From UBA11524 sp963590165 (GTDB lineage: Bacteria > Bacillota > Clostridia > Christensenellales > Aristaeellaceae): DNA of 64,000 nucleotides. This document shows, one piece after another, positions 44,643-52,909 of the stretch. A program made the translations under genes and the position numbers. The stretch lies in contig CAVANO010000031.1 of NCBI GenBank assembly GCA_963590165.1, positions 1-64,000 of the forward strand, given 5' to 3'. Numbering within the stretch: the first letter of the stretch is position 1; every line of letters begins with the position of its first letter. The notes below the pieces were generated by a model. The model saw only the letters and a list, made by a program, of their open reading frames with translations, was not told the DNA's origin and searched no databases.

Positions 44643-45530
44643 ATGGAAGAAACTGTAACGCTCACTTACGGCGGCTGCAAGGCCGTTGTGCGCCGTCTCG
44701 GTGCGCAGATCATTTCCTTTCAGGACAGCAACGGACGCGAGGTCATCTGGCAGGGTGATCCGGCTGTCTGGCCGCAGCATGCGCCGCTCGTATTCCCCGT
44801 GTGCGGCTCCGTGAAGGACAATCAGGTCAAAATCGGCGGCATGTCTTACCCGATGCCCAAGCACGGCTTCACGCGCAATGTCAAGTTCGACATCACGAAG
44901 GTCGGCGATGACTTTGTTGAACTGACGCTCGGTCCGAACGATGAAAACTGCACCATGTACCCGTTTAACTTCCGATTCCATGTCACCTACACCATGGTGC
45001 CCAACGGCTTCACAACGAGTTTCCTGATCGAGAATCTCGACAGCAAGCCCATGCCGTTCTGCGTCGGCGGACATCCCGGCTTCATCTGCCCGATGGAAAA
45101 CGGCGCTTCCTTCACGGATTACGAGCTGATTTTCGATGAAATCGAGGACGGCAAGAACTACCTCGCGCCCGGCGGCGGCCTGATTGACGGCTACGAATAC
45201 CTGCCAGGCTTCCACAACGCAAAAGTCCTGCCGCTGAGCCATGATTTGTTCGATCCGCGCGATGCGCTGCTGTTCTGCGGTCTGAAGAGCCGCGGCGTAA
45301 AGCTGGTACATAAGCAGTCCGGTCACGGCATCCGCTTCACCTTCCCCAAGTTTGAGGTGCTGGCGGTCTGGAGCAAGCCCGGTGCGAATGCAGATTACGT
45401 CTGCCTGGAGCCGTGGCATGGCATGCCCGAAGCCGTCGGCGAAAGCGGCAACCTCGAAGACAAGCCTTACGCGACCATCCTCGCGCCTAACCGTGCTTAT
45501 CAGGCATCCTTCACCGCCGTCTGCATCTAA
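44643..45530 (+). CDS. Aldose 1-epimerase family protein (LacX-like)
   Basis: 295 residues, start behind GGAGGAGAATATC. Galactose-mutarotase beta-sandwich of the LacX group: QDSNGREVIWQGDPAVWPQHAPLVFP is typical, followed by the conserved KHGFTRNVKF (His), FCVGGHPGF (His) and a late catalytic Glu in VCLEPWHG. It interconverts alpha and beta anomers of sugars or sugar phosphates in the cytoplasm. It is probably cotranscribed with the reductase upstream. Confidence 0.9.
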   Translation: MEETVTLTYGGCKAVVRRLGAQIISFQDSNGREVIWQGDPAVWPQHAPLVFPVCGSVKDNQVKIGGMSYPMPKHGFTRNVKFDITKVGDDFVELTLGPNDENCTMYPFNFRFHVTYTMVPNGFTTSFLIENLDSKPMPFCVGGHPGFICPMENGASFTDYELIFDEIEDGKNYLAPGGGLIDGYEYLPGFHNAKVLPLSHDLFDPRDALLFCGLKSRGVKLVHKQSGHGIRFTFPKFEVLAVWSKPGANADYVCLEPWHGMPEAVGESGNLEDKPYATILAPNRAYQASFTAVCI

Positions 45531-45542
45531 TGGATATTTCCG

Positions 45543-45590
45543 TTTTTTCGCCTGATTGCCGGTGCGTTTTCGTGCAATCTGGTGAAAAAA
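45543..45590. repeat. Long inverted repeat between the epimerase gene and tRNA-Lys
   Basis: A 17-bp stem with one mismatch (45543-45559 with 45574-45590) whose outer part is T6 paired with A6. The T run sits on the 5' side, so neither strand shows a normal terminator layout. A transcript-ending role for the epimerase gene is possible. Confidence 0.4.
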
Positions 45591-45604
45591 ACGCGAATCA
45601 CCTC

Positions 45605-45632
45605 TTGACAAATCAGGAAAAAGTGATATAAT
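45605..45632 (+). promoter_or_regulatory. Consensus promoter of tRNA-Lys
   Basis: Perfect TTGACA (45605-45610), 16 nt, perfect TATAAT (45627-45632). Confidence 0.9.
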
Positions 45633-45666
45633 AGTTTCTGCTGATTGGAAAACAGTCAGCAGATAT

Positions 45667-45739
45667 GCACCATTAGCTCAGTTGGTAGAGCACCTGACTC
45701 TTAATCAGGGTGTCTAGGGTTCGAGTCCCTAATGGTGTA
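45667..45739 (+). tRNA. tRNA-Lys (anticodon CTT)
   Basis: A 73-nt cloverleaf: acceptor GCACCAT/ATGGTGT with a G-U first pair, D arm GCTCAGTTGGTAGAGC, anticodon arm CCTGA-CTCTTAA-TCAGG (anticodon CTT), T arm TAGGG-TTCGAGT-CCCTA and discriminator A. The CCA end is not encoded. It has its own promoter and terminator. Confidence 0.97.
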
Positions 45740-45747
45740 CTTCTTCG

Positions 45748-45776
45748 CCGAACGTGATGAACGTTCGGTATTTTTT
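45748..45776 (+). terminator. Terminator of tRNA-Lys
   Basis: CCGAACGT (45748-45755) pairs with ACGTTCGG (45761-45768), followed by TATTTTTT. Confidence 0.9.
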
Positions 45777-45797
45777 ATACCGTTTTTTCTGTAGCAG

Positions 45798-45833
45798 AAA
45801 AGCGCCCGGAACACATTGCTGTGCGCCGGGTGC
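45798..45833 (-). terminator. Terminator of the fourth GH3 operon
   Basis: On the minus strand an 8-bp GC-rich stem (45833-45826 with 45809-45802, one G-U pair), extended by further pairs inside, is followed by TTTT. It lies 25 nt past the stop of the last gene. Confidence 0.7.
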
Positions 45834-45857
45834 TGCTGTTTTTAGAAGGTTGTTCGA

Positions 45858-46991
45858 TTAGAAACCAGGGCCGCCCATGCTGCCGCCGCCGCTGCCGCTC
45901 GCCTCAGTGCCGTCGCCGGCCGTTGTGCAGGTGAACGCAACGGGATCGCTGGCAGTCGCGCCGGTGTAGACATCCGGATCGAACGCCATCACTGCGTAGT
46001 ATTCCGTGCCGACAACCAGGTCGCCCTCTGCTGCGTCAGCCGCGTCCTTCACTTCGAGGGACACGTTGCAATTGTGGGTGACGGTGCCAAAGGATTCGCT
46101 CGTGGTGTATGTCATTTCTTCCTGCTTGAGGATCGTCGTGCAATCCTTATCCGCATAGATGCTGACGGTCAGGGTAATGCCCGCATTGTAATCCTCGTAG
46201 TTCTCCAGGGAAACCTTGATGCCGCCGTTTTCCGGCTCAGTCGCAGTGACTTTGGGCTGAATCGCTTCGACACCAGTCCACGCGATGAACGTTTCCAGCG
46301 CCTCGCCATTGGCATAGTTGCTGTTGTTGCTGTACGCCGTCACAGCGACCACATAGTAGCCGGGGACGAGCGCCGCGTAGTTCGTGGAATCCATCATGTA
46401 TCCGGAAGCCTGCGCTGCAGGAACAGTCAAGCGCGTGGTGTATCCAAGGCTCGTGAGCTGCTTTTCGCCATTGGCGTTCGCCTTGTAGATATCCACCAGA
46501 TAACGGCCTGCGTTCTCAACGCCAGTGAAGGAAATGGTCGGGTAAACCGCATTTTCCTCGTCAATATTGGAGAAGTCCATCGTTACGTTGGACACCTGTC
46601 CGAGGACTTCTTTCTTCTCCTCTTCGACAACGTAGTCAACCTTGTCGGATGCCGCGGAGATTTCATTGTTTGTATCAACCGCCACGACGAACACGTGATA
46701 CGTGCCTGCGTCCAGCGGGTCAGCCAGCGGCAGCGTCGTCTCGGTGCCTGCGGTTACCTTAGCGGTCGTATCGCCGTCCTGATAGACGTACACCTTGTAG
46801 GACACGGCGTTTTCCACCGCGCTGAAGGTAATGGTGTCATCCGCGCTGCTGGAGGCGTTATCGCCGTAGTTGATGACGATATCTTGCGGTGCGGCGATTT
46901 TCGCGGTTTCCGCCATTGCGGCGCCGGTCATCGTCAGACCCATCATGCCTGCGGTGAACAGAGCCATCCACCGTTTCTGAATCCTTTTCAT
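45858..46991 (-). CDS. Secreted protein with three fibronectin-III-like domains
   Basis: 377 residues, start behind ACAGGAGGACAAT. Signal peptide 1-27 (ends AAMAE). Three beta-sandwich units of about 100 residues (about 30-120, 130-240, 245-360) with the FnIII-like pattern of ITFSAVENAVSYKVYVYQDG, AGTYHVFVVAVDTNN and GYYVVAVTAYSNNSN. The tail is Gly-Ser rich (GSGGGSMGGPGF). No catalytic motif or anchor is visible. It is last in the operon behind the permease and the fourth GH3, so it may bind glycan or the enzyme outside the cell; this is inference. Confidence 0.75.
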   Translation of the reverse strand: MKRIQKRWMALFTAGMMGLTMTGAAMAETAKIAAPQDIVINYGDNASSSADDTITFSAVENAVSYKVYVYQDGDTTAKVTAGTETTLPLADPLDAGTYHVFVVAVDTNNEISAASDKVDYVVEEEKKEVLGQVSNVTMDFSNIDEENAVYPTISFTGVENAGRYLVDIYKANANGEKQLTSLGYTTRLTVPAAQASGYMMDSTNYAALVPGYYVVAVTAYSNNSNYANGEALETFIAWTGVEAIQPKVTATEPENGGIKVSLENYEDYNAGITLTVSIYADKDCTTILKQEEMTYTTSESFGTVTHNCNVSLEVKDAADAAEGDLVVGTEYYAVMAFDPDVYTGATASDPVAFTCTTAGDGTEASGSGGGSMGGPGF

Positions 46992-47003
46992 ATTGTCCTC
47001 CTG

Positions 47004-48632
47004 TTAAATATTCTTAAGAACAATGAGTGCCACTGCAAGCAGCGAATAAATCCAGCTGCCTGCATGAATTTCCTTTGCCTTGCCGGAGAGAAGCTTGGTA
47101 AGCGTATCCAGTACGATGCCCAGCAGCACCGCGATGCCAAGATCCTGCGTCAATGCAGCCGCACCGACCGTCAGGAGAAAGGGCATTGCATCTGCCGCGC
47201 TCGTGAAGTCGCAGTTTTTGAAGCTCATCAGCAGCGTCAGCGCCACGAACGCCAGCAGGCCGTACACAACCGCGCCGTTCATGAAGATGCCGCAGAAGGC
47301 AACCGTGAAGATGGACGCGATACAGAGCAGACCGGCAACAATTGCCGCCAAACCCGTCTTACCGCCTTCTTTACCGCCGACCGCGCTTTCGCCGCGAACC
47401 ATGACAGGACCGCCACCGATGACGCAGCCAATCACAGAGGACAGCGCGTTCACCGTGTAGACATTCAGGTATTTGCCGACCTTGCCGAGATGCGGATTGC
47501 TCTTATAAACAATCTCGCCGTCTTCATCGTAGGCATTGCCTGCGAAGGCACTGGCATGGATACCTGCCGCCGTTTCCGATACGCCCAGCGCGAGGAAGGA
47601 CAGCACAGAAGTCACAGTCGCGAGAATCAGCTCCGGCGTGACATTGAGCGTGATATCGCTCATGGAGACGCCCGTTGCCTTCGATTCGAGGTACTTCTGA
47701 TAGCTCTCGTAGCGGGTGAAGTCAAACCCTTCCAAGAACTTGAAGAGCATGGAGGAGTTGAATTCGCCGGAGATGCGCGGGATGCTGTCGTAGAAGTACA
47801 TGCCGCCGTAGGCAGGGGTTATGAATGCGTAGTAGTAGTAATCCATGAAGTTGCCGCGGTACACCCACAGTGCGACGTAAACCAGCGCTGCGAAGAGCAG
47901 TGCGAGGCTAACGGCATGCTTGCGCTTGCGTGCTTGGAAAATCGCAAGGAAGATGAATGCAGCCAGGCAGGTAATCACGGCAAAGGAGGCGTACCAGCCA
48001 AGAGAAGAGATGTTGTCCAGCGAAAGCGTTGTGGTGTTCAGACCCCACCACGGCAACGCATCGCCTGCCGCCGCCAGCTTTTCCAGCACAGAGGCGTAGT
48101 TGTGGCTCTCAACACCGAACACGCCGAGCTGAGAGAGCACATACACCAGCAGATACGCGCCCATAGCTGCCGGAAGCGCCTTTTTCACCTGAGCAGGAAC
48201 TGCACCTGCGAAGAAGCGGCGAAGCGGCGGTACCAGCATAACCAGCAGATAGATGGCGTTGCTGATGAGTGCAATCATCAGCACATTCGCCAGCGTCAGC
48301 CCCATGTAGCCGGACAGAGTGGAGACAATCAGCGACACGCCCGCCATGCTCAGCGACTGAATCAGCGGCGCGTTGCACACGAGTCCCATCAGAACCGTCG
48401 TGATGGCGCTGACGAGCATGATACCGAAGTAAACCGTGGTGTAGCTGGAAATATACGCGTTACTGGCAATCAGCTGTGCGCTGACGGCTGCCATGCAGAT
48501 GATCTCAAGAAACATCAGCAGTCCGGCGTAAATTTCCGTCTTGATGTTGGTGCCTCGCTGGCTCATGCAGAACCAATTGTCCACCGCGCGGTAGACGACG
48601 TTATGCTCCGAGGGCAATTTTTTCCTGCTCAT
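47004..48632 (-). CDS. AzgA-like NCS2 family permease, divergent
   Basis: 542 residues, start behind GGAAGGAGCGGAAT. Twelve to fourteen membrane helices. The start RGTNIKTEIYAGLLMFLEII and the GESAVGGKEGGKTGLAAIVAG segment match the AzgA branch of nucleobase permeases (RGTNxxTEIxAGxxTFLTM; ESAAGVAAGGRTGLTA). It is longer than normal (about 430-460) with an extra loop of about 90 residues around 270-360, and the usual T-x-T-x-Y-x-E-S core is altered (GGPVMVRGESAVGG). It sits between a GH3 gene and a secreted protein in one operon, an unusual place for a purine transporter, so the substrate should be treated as unknown. Confidence 0.8.
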   Translation of the reverse strand: MSRKKLPSEHNVVYRAVDNWFCMSQRGTNIKTEIYAGLLMFLEIICMAAVSAQLIASNAYISSYTTVYFGIMLVSAITTVLMGLVCNAPLIQSLSMAGVSLIVSTLSGYMGLTLANVLMIALISNAIYLLVMLVPPLRRFFAGAVPAQVKKALPAAMGAYLLVYVLSQLGVFGVESHNYASVLEKLAAAGDALPWWGLNTTTLSLDNISSLGWYASFAVITCLAAFIFLAIFQARKRKHAVSLALLFAALVYVALWVYRGNFMDYYYYAFITPAYGGMYFYDSIPRISGEFNSSMLFKFLEGFDFTRYESYQKYLESKATGVSMSDITLNVTPELILATVTSVLSFLALGVSETAAGIHASAFAGNAYDEDGEIVYKSNPHLGKVGKYLNVYTVNALSSVIGCVIGGGPVMVRGESAVGGKEGGKTGLAAIVAGLLCIASIFTVAFCGIFMNGAVVYGLLAFVALTLLMSFKNCDFTSAADAMPFLLTVGAAALTQDLGIAVLLGIVLDTLTKLLSGKAKEIHAGSWIYSLLAVALIVLKNI

Positions 48633-48649
48633 ATTCCGCTCCTTCCCTC

Positions 48650-48680
48650 ACCCCCGGGCGCGGTGCCCGAGGGCGAAGGG
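48650..48680. repeat. GC-rich palindrome between the GH3 and permease genes
   Basis: CCCCCGGGC (48651-48659 region) faces GCCCGAGGG with one mismatch around a GCGGT loop. No T run follows on the minus strand. It resembles REP-like intergenic palindromes, but no second copy was found in this window. Confidence 0.4.
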
Positions 48681-48698
48681 ATTCCTTTAGAGATTCGG

Positions 48699-51600
48699 TC
48701 AGATCAGACCTTCCAGAGATTCAACCGTGTAGTTGGTGTCGACGATTGCTTCCCAGTAGCTCATGTCGAAGATGTCGCCGTCGCACAGGATATGCGTATC
48801 GTACCACAGGCGGTTCTTCCACGTTTCACGCAGCTGGTAAACAGCGTAGTAGTCATTGATGGTGTCAAGCGAGACAACGTTGTCGGTGAAGACGTAGCCG
48901 TCCTGTTCAACAGAGGTAGATGCGGTCACAGGCTTGGACCACAGCAGGCAGGCAATCTGAGAGAACGCTGCCTTCACAGCGCCGGTCGCAGACTCAACGT
49001 CCATGCCGTCAGAAATCAGCAGACCATGGAAGCCGAATTCCTCACGCAGGATGCCGATATACACGCCACGGTGTGCCCAGGACAGACCAATACGGTTCAG
49101 GGAGGCCATCATGCCGCTCATGGGTGCATCTTCGCTCTTGATGGAGTATTCCCAAGCACGGATGTAGATTTCACGCAGTGCCTGCTCGTTGCACCAGTCA
49201 ATCTGACCGGAGCGGCCGCCGTCAAGGTCATTCAGCATGAAGTGCTTGTTGAAGGTGCCGACGCCTTCGGACTGGATGCCCGCAGTTTCAGCGACGCACA
49301 TCACACCAGCCAGCAGACCGTCTTCAGAATAGTACTCAAAGTTACGACCGCCGAAGGGAGAACGATGGGTGTCCATAGCCGGACCATAGCAAGAGGTGAT
49401 GCCAGTACGCACGCACTGCTTGCCGTAAGCCTGACCAACGCGCTCGATGAGTTCCGGATTCCAGGTAGAAGCCATAACAACTTCGGAAGCAAACCAGGTG
49501 TTGCCTTCCTTGCCGCCCGTGCCAGCTTCACCAGGACCGTCGGAGGAGCTGATGCTGTTCGTGCCCGCGAAAGCACCGTTCCAGCTGCGTCCCTGGAAGG
49601 TCACCAGATCCTCGATGGAAATCTGATCGGTGAAGTCATCCCAGCGGCTGTCTTCCCACGGCACCTCGTCCCAGCCGTAAGAGGTCGTCGGGTCGGTATC
49701 CTCGGTCACCGCGTCGGTCGCGCTGATGACACCATCGGCGCTGCGCACGAAACGGGTAGAAACGGTGTAATTCGTGGTGCTCTTGCCGATGTTCATGACA
49801 ACAGCCTTGTAGCTCTCGTCATTGTTGCTCAGACCCCAGTAGTTCGTGGTCGTGTTGCCAACATACTCGGAAGCGCCCTGATAACCATAGGACAGGCTGA
49901 TGGTCGTCGTGCCGTCCTGATAGGGAACCTCCAGGGTAACCTTGGTTTCGCCCTGCTTGGCGGTATTCACGAGTGCGGACTGCGCCTCGCCCAGCGCCAC
50001 ATTGGACGTGACGGTCTTCTCTTCCGTCATGGTCATGATGTTATAAGTGACCTCGACCTCGCCAAGCTCATCCTGACGGCAACGGGTGCCTTCGCCCATC
50101 ACATTCAGGTTGGTAATCTCATCCCAGTCCTCCGCCATCGTGGAGCGCTGCATGTAGAGCATCGTGCCAGAGCCGTCGCCTGCGTTGACGTCGTTCATCT
50201 TGTTGTAGGCTTCGGTCTCGTCGCTTGCACGGATGCCATCTTCATCCTCAGTGTAGATGATGTTTTCAGCCACATTGACCTTGATCGCATCGCACTTCTG
50301 GGTGTGTGCGTCGCTCTGGATGCGGATTTCGTAGTCGCCCTGCTCCAGAACATAGCCGCCGAACTTCGGGTTGCCGTTGTTGTCGGTGCCGCGCTCGGAA
50401 GCGATGTAACCCAGATAGTCATAGGAAGCGATGTTGTCGGTCTCGAAGGTGATGGTCACAATGCCGCTCTCGCCGGGCTGGAGATTATCGGTCTTGGCAA
50501 AGCCAGCCAGAACGACCTCGCTCTTGTCGATGCTGCCTGCGTAGTACGGTGCATGCACATACACCTGCACGGTGTCCTTGCCTGCCCAGTCACCAGTGTT
50601 GGTAACCTTCACGCGCACGGTGTTCGTGCCGTGAGCTTCAAGCTTCACATCGTACTCAACGACTTCCCAGTCGAACGTCGTGTAGCTCAGGCCGCCGCCG
50701 AAGGGCATCAGGACGATCTTGTCGTAGTCGTTATAGAAGTCATAGGTGATATAGTTGCCATTTTCGTCGGTATTCGAGCCTTCCAGAACGAGCTTGTCCG
50801 CGTAGGCGGTCTCATACCAGCGGTAGCCGACATAGATACCTTCCTCGTACTGGTTGTACTTCGGAGCACCCATGCCGCCTTCGGTCAGGTTGGTGTAGGT
50901 GGTGCCATTGCCGTTGTTGTAGTACACCGGATAGCTGTAGAAGTCATACATCCACGTATCCGCCGTACGGCCGGCAGGGCTGATCTGGTTGCCTTCGCTG
51001 TCACGGCCGAGGAGGACGTTTGCAACGCCGACCAGACCGGATTCGCCCGGGCCGCCGATCCACAGGATGGCATCGGTGTATTCCATGTACTCGCCCAGCG
51101 TCATGACGTTGGAGGAGTCAATCAGCAGGATGATGGTCTCGTATCCGGCTTCCTCGCGCAGATACTTGAGCAGCTCCAGCTCGGTTTCCGTCGGGTCAAG
51201 GTAGGTGCGATCCGCACTGCCCTTGCGCTTGTCGGTGGAGATGTTGTTGTCAGCCATGGACATGGGCAGCTCAGCGCCTTCATGTCCCTGACGGCCGACC
51301 GTCACGATGGCGACGTTGTGCTCAGGGTCAGCATACTGAATGCTCTCGCGGTACTTTTCGACCGGCACTTCCGGCAGGTCATAGGTGTTGGCGTTGACCA
51401 GCACGCCGCCGCGGTCGGCAATCCAGCTCTCCTGCGTCAGGTTCGCGCCAGAGGAGGATCCCATCCATGCCCAGAGGTCATCGTTGACATCCAGACCAGC
51501 CAGCTCGAACGCTGCCTTTTCCTGCAGGCAGTCCGCGTCCCAGCGTCCCTTGCCGGAGCCGCCGCCGCCATGGATAATGTTGTAGGAGAAATAGCCATAC

Positions 51601-51839
51601 AGGTCCGCCGTCACGTCGGAGGAAAGCGGCAGAACGTTGTTCTTGTTCTGCATCAGAACCGCGCCTTCCTCTTCGAGCTCAATGTTGAGGTTGTAGCCTT
51701 CCTCAAAGAGCTCTGTCTGGCTGTACGTCTTGGTTTCATCCGCCAAAGCCGTACCGGTTCCCATTGTGCCGACCGCAATCAGCAGCGCCATCGCCGCCGA
51801 AGCAATCGACCGCAGGGTCTTTTTGCCGTGTTCCATCAT
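48699..51839 (-). CDS. Secreted GH3 enzyme, permuted domain order (fourth copy)
   Basis: 1046 residues from the ATG at 51839, chosen because AAGGAGGT lies 9 nt upstream; 18 more residues upstream are in frame. Signal peptide about 1-32. The GH3 C-type domain (about 40-310, RQGHEGAELPM loop) and FnIII-like domain (about 400-520) are followed by a beta-rich insert of about 150 residues. The catalytic barrel comes last (about 740-1030: SSDGPGEAG, FGGRNFEYYSED, NKHFMLNDLDGGR, MASLNRIG, candidate nucleophile D944 in LLISDGMD). Unlike the other three it has no C-terminal membrane helix, so it is probably released or held by a partner. The permease and FnIII-like genes follow on the same strand. Confidence 0.92.
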   Translation of the reverse strand: MMEHGKKTLRSIASAAMALLIAVGTMGTGTALADETKTYSQTELFEEGYNLNIELEEEGAVLMQNKNNVLPLSSDVTADLYGYFSYNIIHGGGGSGKGRWDADCLQEKAAFELAGLDVNDDLWAWMGSSSGANLTQESWIADRGGVLVNANTYDLPEVPVEKYRESIQYADPEHNVAIVTVGRQGHEGAELPMSMADNNISTDKRKGSADRTYLDPTETELELLKYLREEAGYETIILLIDSSNVMTLGEYMEYTDAILWIGGPGESGLVGVANVLLGRDSEGNQISPAGRTADTWMYDFYSYPVYYNNGNGTTYTNLTEGGMGAPKYNQYEEGIYVGYRWYETAYADKLVLEGSNTDENGNYITYDFYNDYDKIVLMPFGGGLSYTTFDWEVVEYDVKLEAHGTNTVRVKVTNTGDWAGKDTVQVYVHAPYYAGSIDKSEVVLAGFAKTDNLQPGESGIVTITFETDNIASYDYLGYIASERGTDNNGNPKFGGYVLEQGDYEIRIQSDAHTQKCDAIKVNVAENIIYTEDEDGIRASDETEAYNKMNDVNAGDGSGTMLYMQRSTMAEDWDEITNLNVMGEGTRCRQDELGEVEVTYNIMTMTEEKTVTSNVALGEAQSALVNTAKQGETKVTLEVPYQDGTTTISLSYGYQGASEYVGNTTTNYWGLSNNDESYKAVVMNIGKSTTNYTVSTRFVRSADGVISATDAVTEDTDPTTSYGWDEVPWEDSRWDDFTDQISIEDLVTFQGRSWNGAFAGTNSISSSDGPGEAGTGGKEGNTWFASEVVMASTWNPELIERVGQAYGKQCVRTGITSCYGPAMDTHRSPFGGRNFEYYSEDGLLAGVMCVAETAGIQSEGVGTFNKHFMLNDLDGGRSGQIDWCNEQALREIYIRAWEYSIKSEDAPMSGMMASLNRIGLSWAHRGVYIGILREEFGFHGLLISDGMDVESATGAVKAAFSQIACLLWSKPVTASTSVEQDGYVFTDNVVSLDTINDYYAVYQLRETWKNRLWYDTHILCDGDIFDMSYWEAIVDTNYTVESLEGLI

Positions 51840-51912
51840 ATTTCGGAACCTCCTTCTTTTGCTGCCAAGCCGATGCATCTTGTCTGTGCGCATGGCTGTA
51901 GCTTATGGGTTT

Positions 51913-51918
51913 ATTATA
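51913..51918 (-). promoter_or_regulatory. Possible -10 box of the fourth GH3 operon
   Basis: A perfect TATAAT on the minus strand about 74 nt above the start codon, without a good -35 box at 17 nt (ATGCAA). An activator would be needed. The rest of 51840-52107 shows no gene. Confidence 0.45.
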
Positions 51919-52107
51919 GCCAACGTCAAATTGCATTGCATCAAAATCGGCGCATAAGGCACGTCCTGTGGAATGACAAGCGTTATTTTCAGAAGAAGCG
52001 GATGCTGAAATGGAATCAATGGTCGTGCTTCGTCCGTTTATTCCATTCAAAAGTGGTGTTTATTTGACCATATGATGCATTTTTCACAGTTTGTTTTCTC
52101 TTCATTT

Positions 52108-52149
52108 GCAAAAAAGAAACCCTGCCTCAGCCGAAGCCAAGACAGGGTT
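52108..52149 (-). terminator. Terminator of the AIM24-family gene
   Basis: On the minus strand a 14-bp stem (52149-52136 with 52131-52118, three G-U pairs) closed by a TTCG tetraloop is followed by TTTCTTTTTT. Confidence 0.93.
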
Positions 52150-52165
52150 GGTTGAACAACGGAAA

Positions 52166-52846
52166 TTAGTTGCTGGAAGGAATGAACGGGCGAATCGAGC
52201 CTGCAACATGCGAAATGGGCATTGTCTGCAGCATAATCCGACCCGGACCATGCACGATGGTGTTGAAGAATCCTTCGCCGCCGAACAGCTTGTTCTTGAT
52301 TCCCGGCACGCTCACGATTTCCATCGAGCACGTGTCATCCATCGCCGCGAGATAGCCGGTGTCGATGACCATTGATTCGCCGCTTCCGAGCTCATACTCC
52401 ACCACAGAGCCGTCAATTTCGAGGAACGCAATGCCCTGACCGGACAGCTTCTGCATGATGAAGCCCTCGCCGCCGAAAAAGCCTGCACCGAGCTTCTTCT
52501 GGAAGAAGATGGACAACTGCACGCCTTCCGTCGAGGCAAGGAAACCTGTTTTCTGCACGATGACGCTGTGACCGGGCTGAATTTCCACCGCGCGGATTTC
52601 GCCCGGGAAGCTGGATGCAAACGCGATCATCCCTGCGCCATTCTGTGCGGTATAGCGATTCTGGAACATCGATTCGCCGGAGAACATGCGCCCGAACGCG
52701 CCGCCGATGCCACCGTTTGCGTTCGTCTCCATCTTCATGTTCGGGGTCATCCAGCTCATGGCACCTTTTTCGGTAATCATCGCCTCTCGATTTTCAAGCG
52801 TGCAGATGACAACCGGCATATTGCCTCCCTTGATTTCGTACCGCAT
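52166..52846 (-). CDS. AIM24/TIGR00266 family protein
   Basis: 226 residues. The N-terminus MRYEIKGGNMPVVICTLE and the pattern AMITEKGAMSWM, GEIRAVEI and GLASTEGVQL-like blocks match the TIGR00266 (AIM24) beta-fold family. These proteins often sit at membranes; their biochemical role is not known. The start at 52846 has AGGAGG upstream; a second ATG (52819) also has AAGGGAGG, but the family begins at the first. It follows the pectinesterase gene by about 60 nt and ends with its own strong terminator. Confidence 0.9.
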   Translation of the reverse strand: MRYEIKGGNMPVVICTLENREAMITEKGAMSWMTPNMKMETNANGGIGGAFGRMFSGESMFQNRYTAQNGAGMIAFASSFPGEIRAVEIQPGHSVIVQKTGFLASTEGVQLSIFFQKKLGAGFFGGEGFIMQKLSGQGIAFLEIDGSVVEYELGSGESMVIDTGYLAAMDDTCSMEIVSVPGIKNKLFGGEGFFNTIVHGPGRIMLQTMPISHVAGSIRPFIPSSN

Positions 52847-52909
52847 ACAAAAATCCTCCTGTTCCTACCCTATTTTATATTCAAGCATACGGCGCATTGC
52901 CCCGCATGC

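Noticed and set aside
43521..45611. A 696-codon minus-strand frame opposite the aldo/keto reductase and epimerase genes
   Set aside because: It spans two well-supported plus-strand genes and the gap between them; no domain or start signal.
48650..48680. A mobile REP/MITE element
   Set aside because: Only one copy was found in the window, without target-site duplication, so a mobile origin cannot be supported.
46074..52067. A 1997-codon open frame on the plus strand opposite the FnIII, permease and GH3 genes
   Set aside because: It is antisense to three genes with clear families, start sites and signal peptides. Its product has no recognisable domain, and codon bias of the real genes explains the lack of stops.
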